Shown here: positions 1-11,710 of the stretch, piece by piece | Layout: every line of letters begins with the position of its first letter | Position numbering within the stretch: position 1 is the first letter of the stretch | Assembly (NCBI GenBank): GCA_010015805.1 | Contig: ML978122.1 | Coordinates: forward strand, 1-64,000 | Length of the DNA: 64,000 nucleotides | Reading direction: 5' to 3' | Source of the DNA: Rhizodiscina lignyota | Lineage: Eukaryota > Ascomycota > Dothideomycetes > Aulographales > Rhizodiscinaceae | Notes under the pieces: generated by a model | Database searches by the model: none | What the model was told of the DNA's origin: nothing | The model's input: the letters and a program-made list of their open reading frames with translations, nothing else | Translations under genes and position numbers: made by a program

Positions 1-95
1 CTAACCCTAACCCTAACCCTAACCCTAACCCTAACCCTAACCCTAACCCTAACCCTAACCCTAACCCTAACCCTAACCCTAACCCTAACCCTAAC
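1..95. repeat. Telomere, CCCTAA repeat array
   Basis: About sixteen perfect units of CCCTAA run from the first base to about 95, so the C-rich strand reads 5'->3' away from the chromosome end. This is the orientation expected for a left chromosome end with the canonical TTAGGG repeat of filamentous fungi. The array stops abruptly at 'ctaacgccctcc' and no interstitial copy of this length is seen elsewhere. Confidence 0.98.
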
Positions 96-465
96 GCCCT
101 CCTTAACCTCCCTAACTACCTCTCTAAACATCTCTGCGTCGACCTTGCTTCCTACCCTTAAATACTCCTTAAACTCGTGCCCTGCGTACGCCCTATCGCC
201 TATTGCATGACAATATGCATAACCCGCGTACTACTCCTTTAATATATCCTTTAACCTCTACTCTATAATTATCTGTTCTTGTTATAATACCCTCTCGCCC
301 TTTACTCTAGCCTTACGCCTTGTTATCTTCCTATTAAACTCTATCCTTAACTCTTGCCTTTTCCTCTCGTCCCTACTTCTATCCCTACTATCATCGCTGT
401 TCTCATCAATAACCCTCTTTCTCCCTCTCCCCTTACTCTGCCTGCTCTAGCTATGTATGTACGCC

Positions 466-665
466 TACTACAATTCTACCTGCTATAATTCTACCTGCTG
501 TAATCTCTTTGCCTGCTACAATCCCTCTGCCTACTATAATCCCTTTGCCTACTACAATCCCTCCGCCTGCTACAATCCCTCTACCTACTATAATCCCTCT
601 TACTACTACAATCCCTCTACCTGCTATAATCCCGTCTACTACTATAATCCCTCCCCCTATAACTA
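466..665. repeat. 18-bp minisatellite in the subtelomere
   Basis: About nine to ten imperfect units close to 'cctactataatccctctg' follow one another, the first few with 15-bp spacing. Units differ mostly by C/T changes, as expected after RIP. The repeat creates open frames reading YYNPSA-like hexapeptides on the + strand; these are by-products of the repeat and not taken as genes. Confidence 0.8.
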
Positions 666-1320
666 CCCTTCTCCCTCCTGTAATCGCCTCTTGTAATACA
701 TGTTATACGCCTCCTCTCCCTCCTTATACCCCTTCTTATCCCTCCTACTATCTATTACCCTATCTAATACTACCCTCCTATACTAGCTATTACCCTACGA
801 ATCTACAAACTCTATTATATTATCTTCTATCCCCTACTAGCTCCTATCCTCCTATATAACCTTACCTATCCTCTAATCGACCTTAACCACCTGTAACACG
901 ATCGACTTACACGCCCTCCTATCCCTACCTGCCCTACCGCTCTCCTATACGAAACTCCTTAACTTCCTTACCCTACCTATATATATAACTACCCTAATCA
1001 TTAGCGTATTAACCCCTAATCCTAACGCGTTTGTCGCTATAAAAACCTGCTCTATACCTTCTTTTAACACCTATAACAACTTCGCCTTTTCTTCTTTACC
1101 GCCTACTACTCTATAGAAATACTTATACCCTAAAACCTTTGCTAACCTCTCTATCTTCTTAACTATATCGTAATATACTATAATCTAGCCTAGTATCGTA
1201 TACTACGCCCTCTTCTCCTCTACTAATCTAACTACTGTCTCCTCCTCTTTCGCCTAGCTATAAAAAATCACCTAGTATTTAATATTCTTCTTTATAGTTA
1301 GCGCCCTAAACTAATACTCT

Positions 1321-1445
1321 CTTTTTCCCTCTCCCTCTCCCTCTCCCTCTCCTTCTATACTCTCTCTTTTACTACTACTACTACTCTCTCTATTGCTACT
1401 ACTATTACTCTCCCTACTACTACTACTACTACTGCCGCCTCTCTT
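1321..1445. repeat. Pyrimidine-rich low-complexity tract (CTCCCT / TACTAC)
   Basis: A run of CTCCCT hexamers followed by CTACTA-type trinucleotide repeats. Similar tracts occur around 2,538-2,560 (TCC repeats), 3,960-4,020, 4,600-4,710 and 7,740-7,965. They are low-complexity sequence with no independent coding evidence. Confidence 0.75.
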
Positions 1446-4400
1446 CTTACTATTACTACCGCTAAACCCTATTAATCTTTTAAACTCTAGCTTGTCTACT
1501 AGTAGTAATGTTACTATTAAAAATACTATCTATGTCTCTACTCTAATTAACTCCCTTAACCGCAAAACCCGACTTCTCTACCTGCCCCTCTCGCTCGAAT
1601 CTAATACTACGTAGTACTCGTTAATTACTACCCGATCTAACCGGCCTATCGCCCTTTACCTGTTTAAAAACTAGCTAAACGCTGTGCCTACTACTAACTC
1701 TAGCGTTACGAATATAATTAACGCCTACTTATGCGGCCTTACGCTACTCTACTCTACGCACTCTATCCCCGCCGCCTTGTATCTAGCCGCTATATCCTGC
1801 CTTAACATGATTAATGGTACTACTACTACTATTATGCCCGTAGAATAAAACGCTAGTAATATGAATAACAAACTCTTACCCTCTCTTGTCGCTATAATCG
1901 CTACTACTAGGCTTCTCTACTATATAATCGCCTTAATTACTAGCTCTTATAACCCTCTAAACTCTACGTCTAGCCTAACTAACTTCTGTAACTACTTCCT
2001 TATGTCTGTCTTCTATATTACTACCTACCTCCTAAACTCTTCTTCCTCCGCCTGCTGCCTCTTATAGGCTGCTACTAAACCCTGCTTAGCCGGCTCCTAC
2101 AACGCTGATTCGAACATTAAAAACTTATACTACTCCTTACTAACCTTCCGAAACATGACCTACTGCGCTATAGTATAGAATAGCGACTTATCGACGCCTC
2201 TACTATATATACCCTCCCCTATCTACGCGCTATAGCCTGTCTGTAAATGGAATCTAACCTCTCTCTAATTAAACCCGTCGATATGCTGCCCCTCCTCCCC
2301 CTCGTCCTCTCCCTACTACCTACTATCCTTATCTCCTCTTGTAATAGCTTGGATAATAGCCTTATTATTAATATACTGCCTGTAAATCGCCTTACTACTA
2401 TACCTCTAATATATAATGTTTATCCTTACCCTTAAATATGTTATACTAGCCTTCTAGATCGCTTTTCTAACCCTATCTATATCCTAATACACTATCTTTA
2501 TCGACGGTAGCTACTATCTATCCTCTCTATTATCCCTTTCTCCTCCTCCTCCTCCTCCTCGCTATCTTCTCCCTCTTATCTTTAGGCCCTACTACGCCTA
2601 TTCTAGCTTTAGCTCCTATAAAAACGGGCTGTAGCCGCTTCTACTACTACTAGCGATATTTCTACTATTGTTACTAGTAATATTACTACTACTATCTCCT
2701 TTAACCTCTACTACCGCTACTACCGCCGCTACTATTAATACAATAGTAGAAATACTCTCTAACCTATCCTAAAATAGCCTTACTAACTATAAATCGTATA
2801 ATAACAACGACCCGACCTCGTGTAGTAAATACTAGTAGATTACCTTCTCCCTACTACTAAACCCTACGCCCTTATAGTACTATACTATATATACTACTAT
2901 CCCGTCCTCTATAAAAATGCCTCTGCCCGTACTGTCCGCGCTGTTCTTATACTATACTATAACGATCTCTATACCCCTAGCCGGCTATCCTCCCGTTATA
3001 TACATTAATACTAATAAATCCTACCTATACGCGTCTAAATCCTTCTTATACTACTAGATCCTATCTTTCTTCTATATAACTAGATCGCCGCTATTCTGCT
3101 ACTACCGCCGCTACTACTACTACTAGCTTCTACGGATTATATCGTGCGTAGCCTTAGTATTAACAAACTCCTCGCGTAACTGCCGCTCCCCTATAACTCT
3201 GTCTACTATCTACTTACTACTGTCGACGCTGCTAAACGCCTCTCTATTCTACTTGTTGTCTATAAAACTCTACCTAACCCTTATCTCCGCTATATTATCT
3301 ACTATCTAGTCTATCTTTACCGGTAGTAACCGCGTTGTCGTATCCGCGCTATTAGGCCGGCCCTTATCGTTAATATGTAATAATAATAACCTCTTCTTAA
3401 ACCTTAACTACGATGCGTATACTAACCTGTAGATTATCGCCCGTAAATCCGGTATGCTAAAACTAATATAGCTATATAATAACCTGTTACTAACCTAATC
3501 TACTACTCTATCTACTACTATACTATAATATACCTTTAACCCGTATATCCTTAACATTAAAACCTAATTTATTAGCGTTAGCTTACTACTAAATGTAGTC
3601 AACGTTATAAACTTGTATACTATCTCCTACGCTAACTAGAAATAGGTTAGCGCCTTCTTTAATGCCTCTACCCGGCTAAAACCTTACTCTTCCCTTATCT
3701 CTTTAATTACTACTTCCCTTATTAACTTCACGCGGTATAAAACTAATATCCTAGCGACTATAACAACTGCTAACAATGCTCGCGTCGCCCTAGACAGCCC
3801 TTTCTACGTATAATCCTTATCTAACCCTAAAACCGCCAATCCGCTAACGATACTATTTGTATATGCGTTATTCTACATATCGTAGTCTAATAATACGATT
3901 AAAAACTCTAATATTACTGCTTTTACCTTACTATCTTCTTTATCTCCTTCCCTCTTTTCCTCTCCTTACTCCTACTCTTACTCCTACTCTTGCCCCTACC
4001 CCTATACCTTCTTACCCTACTCCTCTTCACGCCTAATAGCCTGTCTAACCTATATTAATACTCTAACCTATCTACTAGTCAATCTATATAGCGGTCTTTT
4101 CTACCTAATACTATTTTCTGCCTCTTCTCTCCTATCCCTCCCTTCTTACCTTCTTCCCTCTTACCTAGCCCTTTCGATCTCTATATACATCTCCTTATCT
4201 AACCCTAAATCCCTTTTTAAATCTTCCTCTAAATCCTCTTCTACTAGCCCTATTAACACGTCCCCTAACCTGCTATTACCGTTACTACTACTACTACTCC
4301 TACTACTCCTCCTCCCCCTCCCCCCTTTTATCGCCTCTAGTAAACCCTACGTCCTCTAAATATAATAAACTACCTTATACTAAACCTTAGTATACCTCTT

Positions 4401-6110
4401 AATCGTCTTACCTTGCTACCTTACGTTTAACGGCTTTTTATTTAATGTCTCGCCCGTCTTTCTCCTATTTATATAACATGTAGCTGTAAAACCTATAACT
4501 TCTAGCTGTACTACCTTTTACGCCTCCTAAATAACTATCTGTACTATATTATACACCTTAACTAACTCTTACTCTCTTCTCGTATTTATTATACTACTAC
4601 TTTTACTATTGCTTTCGCTATTACTTTCGCTATTACTACTTTCGCTACTACTATTATTACTACTATCGTCGCTACTACTACTATTACTATTACTATTACT
4701 CCTATCTCTATCTACTAGTATCTTTACTATCTTAACTAACTACTTACGGTTAAACCCCTTTAAATGCCTTACCTATCTTACCCTCTTTAACTACGTCTAT
4801 AGTACGTATCTATTCGTGTCGGCCTAGACTATCGCCCTCTCCTCCTTAGCCTCTCGCTTTAACCGCTCGTCTACTAATATAAAAACCCTCTTTATCTACT
4901 GCCTTATAACGTGCTATATCTACTTATCCCTATTAACTATACTTTCTCCTTTATCTCTTTTACCCTTACCCCCTAGCCTCGCTATTACCTTAAATAACTA
5001 CTACTACCCTCCTATCCTAAAAAACTGCTAGTAATACACGCCTACCGTCTATATCTCGTACTCTCGCGCCTTTACAATAGCTAACCTTATTACCCTACCG
5101 CGGCCGCGCCTATTTACCTACCTATACTCTTACCTATAATACTTCTACATATCCTCTCGCGTGTAGCGTATATGTCCGCACTTGTCGTACTAATAACTAT
5201 CGTCCTATAACTGTAAACTAGCTAATAGCGCTAACGTAGGCTCTAGATACTAGACCTCCTTACGCGTGACTACGATGTCTTCTACTACGATACTACTTAC
5301 CTCTACTATAATCGCCCTACGCGCGTCTACTATTAACTTACTCTTATACTTCTAGCTTAAATGTAAACTTATACTACTCCTAATAATAGCGTACCTGTAC
5401 CTCCTGTAAATAATCGCCTTATACTATAGTAAATACTCGAAATAATCGCTAAAACCTGCTATCTCTCCCCTAATCTTTTAATCTCCCTCCCTCCTTAGTT
5501 CTACTATAGGTTCTTCCTTAACTAACGACTAGGGCAACTATTAAATAGCCTTCTAAACTTAATAATACGTCTTATTATCTACTTAAATCCCTAATCTTCT
5601 CCCCCTTTTCTTATTTCGTAGCTTTAACGCTTTAGCCCCTAGCTACACTACGCGCGCACGCCTACCCGCCCGCCCTACTTAAAACACGCGACTATAAAAC
5701 TACTTTTATACTACGGAAATAGGCGCGTACTACCCTATTAACCTACTATATTCGACTATAGCTTACCTACCTTTAACTATAATATACTACCTACTATTCT
5801 ACCTGCCTACTACGTCCGACCGCGACTTATTTTACTTACTACGTACTATACTAAACTACTAATCCTACTCGGATCACGTGACCGCGAATACGAAAACTCC
5901 TGTATACCGCGGACTACGGCTACAACGTAACAATGTACTATAACCCTAATAGTTCTAACTACATGGCCGGGTTAGGCGCGGCTAGGACTATATTTCTACA
6001 CACTTAAAACCTGCCCCTAGGCGCTACTTTACTACTTTCTCGCAAATTAGGTTCGACTCTAAACCCTAAATCAGTCCGACCCCCTCCTTATCCTACTAGC
6101 GCTAAATTTG

Positions 6111-6204
6111 TTAGCAGGTTTAAATTAGTTCGACTTAAACTAGTCATATAGTACGAGTTAGCAGGTTTAAATCGGTTCGACTCGAACTAGTTGTATAGTA
6201 CGAG
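6111..6204. repeat. 47-bp tandem repeat, two copies
   Basis: Unit 1 spans 6111-6157 and unit 2 spans 6158-6204; each begins 'ttagcaggtttaaat' and ends 'tatagtacgag'. The units differ at a few positions, mostly C/T or G/A changes. The repeat lies near where the strand bias of the subtelomere fades. Confidence 0.85.
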
Positions 6205-8404
6205 TTAGCTCCTTCTACCGCCTCTACGCCTCTACTAAGCACTAGAGCGTGCTATATCTAGCTCGCCCTAAGGTACTCTTATAGGCCGGCGTTAGTTAGG
6301 CCTGCCTAAAAGTTAACTATGCTACTATAAGTGCTATTACCTGTCCGCGGCATGTGTAAGGCCTACTAGTAGAGCGCCTTAGACATACTAGCTCTACTTA
6401 CACCTCTAGCGCCCTCGCGCTTAGCGCTAGCCTACTTATTACTCGCCTAGTCGATGTTAAGCTAGTAGCCCTAGCCGGCGAACTTCTTAATTGTAATGCC
6501 TACTACTAGCTGCCTTTAGGCCTATACTATTAGCCCTACCCTAATCGCCTATAGTAACTCTATAGCGAGTACCTTCGTTATCCTCTTTTTAGACTAGTAC
6601 GACCGCCTACTATGCTAGAGATACTTGCTTACTACTAGTAGTACTCTAGTCTTAGCTAATAGCTACCTCCTAAACAGCTATACTAGCGTAAGGAAGCGTA
6701 AGAGTAGCTCGCCGGCCTATAGTAGTAGGAAGCGCGCTAGGAACCTTAAGGCGTTAGTTATGTTAAGTAACTTGTAGTAGGTTAGTATAAAGACTAGGTA
6801 GCTATTATATATAAATAGGTTGCGCTTATCCGCCTACTAATTGTACTAGCGTAGCCTAAGCAGCTTTAGCCGCCTTACTAGCTAGCTAGACCTAATATAG
6901 AAGAGGACGAGAATATACTTAAGGAAGCGCTATACCGCGTCCTTATACTACGCTATAGCGGCGCTATCTAGCCGCTAAGGCCTAGAGCTATCGCCTATAG
7001 TCGTATAAAATAGTAGTCCTATCTTCTTAGGCTAGACTCTTAGCTACTTAAGTAGGAGGTACTACATAGTCTATAGTAGCGTCTTATTCCTTGTATTAGT
7101 AAGGAACGATACCCTAAAAGAGGTAGTATCCTAGTTGTTAACTAGCTTACCTATCTTAGGAATAATACTAGCCTTAGCCTTAGCCTCCTCTTCTACTAGC
7201 CTAAAGTAGAGGTCCTTATATAGTACTATACTCGCTACTACTAGCTTATACCTAATTAGCGCCTTAATCTATCCTATCTAAAGCTATATATCCCTATAGA
7301 CGATTATCTTCCTATTAGCGTACTAGCGTACCTACGCCTAGTTAATAGTATTACACGCAATCTCGAACCTAAGTAGCCGCGTCGAGCTTAGCTCTCTAAC
7401 TAGCCTAAGCGTATTATTAAGTAGCTACTTATCTTAGAAGGTAATAATCTAACTACTAAGGCTGCCTAGAACGCCTAGGTCGATAAGCCGTATGTAGTAT
7501 AGTAGTATAAGTAGCTAGCTATTATAGATAAGCTATAAGAGGTAGCTTATATAGTTGCTAACTTTTATCCACGCCTTTTAGCCCCTATTCTAGGTAATAA
7601 CAGCTGTAAACGAGACTATAGCTAAGTTAAAGACGTACTACTCGAGGTACTACTATATTAGTAAGATGCTAAAGTTGAGTATAGTATTATTAAGTACTAC
7701 CTTTATACGCCTCTCTTCTTTTGTCTCTTACTACTACTACCTTCTTCCCTTTACCTTCTTACTCTTATCCTTCTCCTTCTCCTTCTCCTTACCCTTTACT
7801 TTTATATTAAATAATAGTACCTACTACGCGCCTTCCTAAGCCCTTTCGAAATACTACTACTACTATTATATAGTAGTAAATAGTAGCTCCCCTCTTTTAC
7901 TCTTACTCTTACTCTTACTTTTACTCTTACTTTTATCTTCGCTTTTAGTCTTACTCTTAATCCTACTCTTCTCTTTACTCTTAACAACTTCTTCTACCCT
8001 TACCGCCTTTACTATTACTAGCTGCCTATCTCTAATTACCCTAACCCTATAGAAGTAGTAGGCGAGCTTTTACTATATGCTTATATAGTACTACCTCGAC
8101 TACTTATTCTATAGTAGTATAATAGGATCCTACGAGATTTCCGCCGCGTAGAAGGTATTTAGTAGCCTAGCGTTAAGCTTAGTTAGCTACTACTACTCCT
8201 AGCTACTACCCTTAAAGAGGTTAAAGCCTTACTTTAGCAGCCTATTAATACTATTACATACTATAGCTAGCTCTAGCTCTACTACTACGCTAGCTAGCTT
8301 ATATAATACTACTAGCTTATTAATTAGTAGCCTCTAGAGATAGCTATAATACCCTATCGCCTTTAGCTATAGCGTTACCTTTAATATATACTCTTACTCC
8401 TATA

Positions 8405-9193
8405 GCGCCTTACTATACTACTTAAGCCATTTCTACTAGGCCTATTAGTATCTTATAGTAATACCGTCCTAGTTGCTACTACTATTACTAGGGCTATTAA
8501 GGCTAATACTATTATTAGTAGCGCTATTATTGTTAATATAGCTATAATAGGCGGAAACCTTAAAATAGACGATACGATTCCGTTTTGCCTATAAGGTTTA
8601 TAGTATAACGCGCTTATATAGCTATTACTATAGCTACTTATTATCCTAATAGTAATAGCCGCGGCTTAGCTTCGCTTTATACGCCTTAGAGTAGTACTTA
8701 TATATATTAGTAATATTAATAGAGCGAAAGTAGTACTATAAGTATTAATAGCCCTTATATACTACTAGACTAGGTACTAGTAGCGCTCTGTCTTCTAGCT
8801 AGATAGTATTAATATCGTAGCCTACTAAGCCCTAAGCCTTAAGATACTAGGTAAGGTAGTCTCTATCCTTCTTTAAGACGTAGTATAGGTCTTATAGGTA
8901 CTAGTTAAGGGTTATAAGGGTATAGTAGCTACTATACTCTATACATACGACTACCTTATATAGCTCTACAAACTATAAGAAGGGCGATAGACTAAGCGTG
9001 CTATTATTATTGCTATTATCGCTAATAGTTACAATATACGTATTTATTGTTATAGATGTAAATACGCGTTTTTTTTAAGCAATACTAGTTTTACTAGAGA
9101 TCTAAAAAGCTAGTTTTAAGGGAGGTAGCCCGTGCTAGCGACCCCCGCCTATACTAAAAAAAAGCTAGTTTTACTATAACTAGTACGAACCTA
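8405..9193. repeat. Subtelomeric repeat copy 1 (least mutated)
   Basis: Aligns by eye along its length with 10,583-11,340, offset about 2,143 bp, ending in the shared 'ctagttttactataactag' followed by 'tacgaac'. This copy retains many CpG dinucleotides (for example around 8,571-8,590 and 8,660-8,680) that are TpG-free TpA or TpA-like in copy 3. No ORF can be followed. The family is unknown; a decayed transposon or subtelomeric gene is likely. Confidence 0.8.
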
Positions 9194-9669
9194 ATATGTT
9201 AGGAGGAGAGGGATTTATAATAGGTTCTTAAAGGGTAGTAAATTACGACGTAATCTATATATATAATATAAGGGGTAGGCAAGTAAAATTAGGAAGGTAA
9301 TACGTTTCTAAGTATTAATAAGGGGGTAAAATAGGGCAAGTTATAAGAAGGTAACGCGTTTTAAAGTAGAATACTTAAGTAGGTCCTATAATATCTCTAA
9401 ATACTAAAAAGTATTTAGTAGCTTTATATTAAGCCTATTTAACTATTTACTCTAGCTATTTCTACTATCCCTTAAAATCTCTATTATAGTATATAGTACT
9501 TAGTTAATACTACTATAGACTTCTACTAGAGTTAGCTTATCTACTACGCGTACTACCTTATATAACCCTAGTAGCTTATCTAGTAAAAGGCTTTTAAAGT
9601 AGCTATAATAGCCTATTAACTTTAGCTATAGTATTAGCTTAGAAATATAGTTATATAGCTATATAAGCT

Positions 9670-10560
9670 TTTTATTTAACTTAAGCTAGTACTACTAGGC
9701 TTACTTATACCTTACTATAATACTATTTTAGCTCTCTTCTAGTAGTTATTATAGTATCTTACCCTTTTCTTTCTACTTTTTTCCTTATACCTACTTCTAC
9801 TATATCTTCTTTTTAGTACTACTACTACTACTACTACTAACTATAAAGTACTTAATATAGCCTTTCTTTACTTATAGAGTCTATATTTTAGTATAGTAAT
9901 ATAGTAGGTAGTAGTATCTATACCTTAACTTTAGGCTATATATAGTATAGTAGTACTTTAATATATTAGTATTATTATAAGAGTAAGACTTATAATTATA
10001 ATTATAGTTATAGCTATAACTTTCGCTTTTATCGTTATTTCTATTATTATTATTACTATTACTATTATTATTATTATTATTACTAGAGTTAGAGTAGTAT
10101 AAATAGTACTTAAAGCCTATATATATTAAGAGGTTATAGACTAAAAGTATACTATTCTTAGGCTAGATAACGTCTATATTAAAAGTAGCTAGTAGCTTAT
10201 TACTATCTAAAAAAAACTACTTAAAGGCTATCTTATCCTATTTTAATATATAATACTAGTCTTATAAGTACTAGTTAATAGTCTAAAGAATATAGCTACT
10301 ACTATACTCTATATATATAACTACCTTATAATACTACTCTAAGTATAGTAACTAGAGTAGTAATTTAAAGGCGCCTTCTCTACTACTACTACTCTTTAAG
10401 TATACTAATATTACTAGACTAGTTAAAAAGAAGCGTTATAAAGGTATAGATTAGTTTAGTTACTTTTAAATAACATAAGGTTTTAGTAAGGATCTAAACA
10501 TATAGTTTTAAGAGGAGGATTATATACTAGCTACTAAAATAACTTATAGTTATATAGTAA
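9670..10560. repeat. Subtelomeric repeat copy 2 (diverged)
   Basis: Segments of this stretch match copies 1 and 3 in the same order: a 'cttaagct...ctactaggc' start near 9,670, a 'tagtagtacttta..tatta' block near 9,950, and 'cttataagtactagtta' followed by 'ctactatactctatata' at 10,260-10,320. It is the most diverged copy and carries an ATT/ACT trinucleotide run at about 10,030-10,085. Boundaries are approximate. Confidence 0.55.
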
Positions 10561-10582
10561 CTAGAGCGAATATATGTGTTAA

Positions 10583-11340
10583 GCCTATTAGTATCTTATA
10601 GTAATACTATCCTAGTTACTACTACTATTACTAGGGCTATTAAGACTAATACTATTATTAGTACTATTATTATTAATATAGCTATAATAGGTAGAAACCT
10701 TAAAATAGATAATATAATTCTATTTTACTTATAAGGTCTATAGTATAATACGCTTATATAGCTATTACTATAGTTACTTATTATCCTAATAGTAATAGCT
10801 ATAGCTTAGCTTTACTTTATACGCCTTAAAGTAGTACTTATATATATTAGTAATATTAATAGAGTAAGAGTAGTACTATAAGTATTAATAGCCCTTATAT
10901 ACTAGTAGACTAAGTACTAGTAGTACTTTATCTTTTAGCTAGATAGCGTTAATATTATAGCCTACTAAGCTTTAAGCCTTAAGATACTAGGTAAAGTAAT
11001 CTCTATCCTTTTTTAAGATATAGTATAAGTCTTATAAGTACTAGTTAAAGGTTATAAAGGTATAGTAGCTACTATACTCTATATATATAACTACCTTATA
11101 TAGCTCTATAAACTATAAGAAAAGTAATAGACTAAGCGTACTATTATTATTACTATTATTACTAATAGTTATAATATATATATTTATTATTATAGATATA
11201 AATATATATTTTTTTAGTTTTTTTTAGTAATACTAGTTTTACTAGAGGTCTAAAAAGCTAGCTTTAGAGGAGGCTAGCCTATACGCTTATTAATAACTAC
11301 CGAAAAAAAGCTAGTTTTACTATAACTAGTACGAACTTAA
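10583..11340. repeat. Subtelomeric repeat copy 3 (heavily mutated)
   Basis: Direct-repeat partner of 8,440-9,193. Differences from copy 1 are almost all C to T or G to A, including at CpG sites: the block at 8,576-8,598 holds four CpGs, its partner at 10,719-10,741 none. The copy ends 240 bp before the subtelomere/normal boundary. Confidence 0.8.
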
Positions 11341-11710
11341 GTATTAGTTAAACTCCTTAAATATTTATATATATAGTAAATCTACTATATTTAGCTATAA
11401 AGGCTTCCTATTTACAAATCTCCCTTATAATAAGAAAGTATACTCTTAGAATATATATATATTCTAGTAAGTCCTAGTTATATAAGCCTATACTAGTAGA
11501 CTTAAAAAACGAAAAACGAAAAATCCTAGAAGCCCGAGTTAAAATCTACTATAAAGCTAAGTAAAAGAGTATCTTTAAAGATATTATGTTTTCATTTTCA
11601 CTGTCTGTAAAGGCGTGCCATACGCCGGTACGCCGAACATGCAATTTGCGCCATGTCATAATCCGAAGTCTATCTAGTCTATTATTATATCTATATCGCG
11701 TCTAAAATAT

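Larger units (their letters stand above)
96..11575. repeat. RIP-mutated, gene-free subtelomeric region
   Basis: This block has almost no CpA or TpG and is saturated with TpA, so TAG and TAA triplets occur in every frame and no open frame of real coding character exists. That pattern is what repeat-induced point mutation leaves in repeated DNA of Pezizomycotina. For roughly the first 5.9 kb the + strand is strongly pyrimidine-rich, with runs such as CTCCCT, TACTAC and TCCTCC; on the minus strand these would be acidic or Ser-rich codon runs, so a decayed minus-strand subtelomeric gene family (for example a telomere-linked helicase) is possible but I cannot identify one. From about 6.2 kb the bases are more balanced. 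The composition changes to normal genomic sequence within a few tens of bases at about 11,575. Confidence 0.9.

Noticed and set aside
457-859. Two overlapping + strand frames rich in Tyr/Asn/Pro or Pro/Ile/Thr
   Set aside because: They are translations of the 18-bp minisatellite in RIP-mutated DNA; no start context, domain or codon bias supports a gene.
1393-4827. Leu/Ser-rich short frames in the subtelomere
   Set aside because: Products of CTACTA and CTTTCG low-complexity tracts; stops occur in every frame around them.
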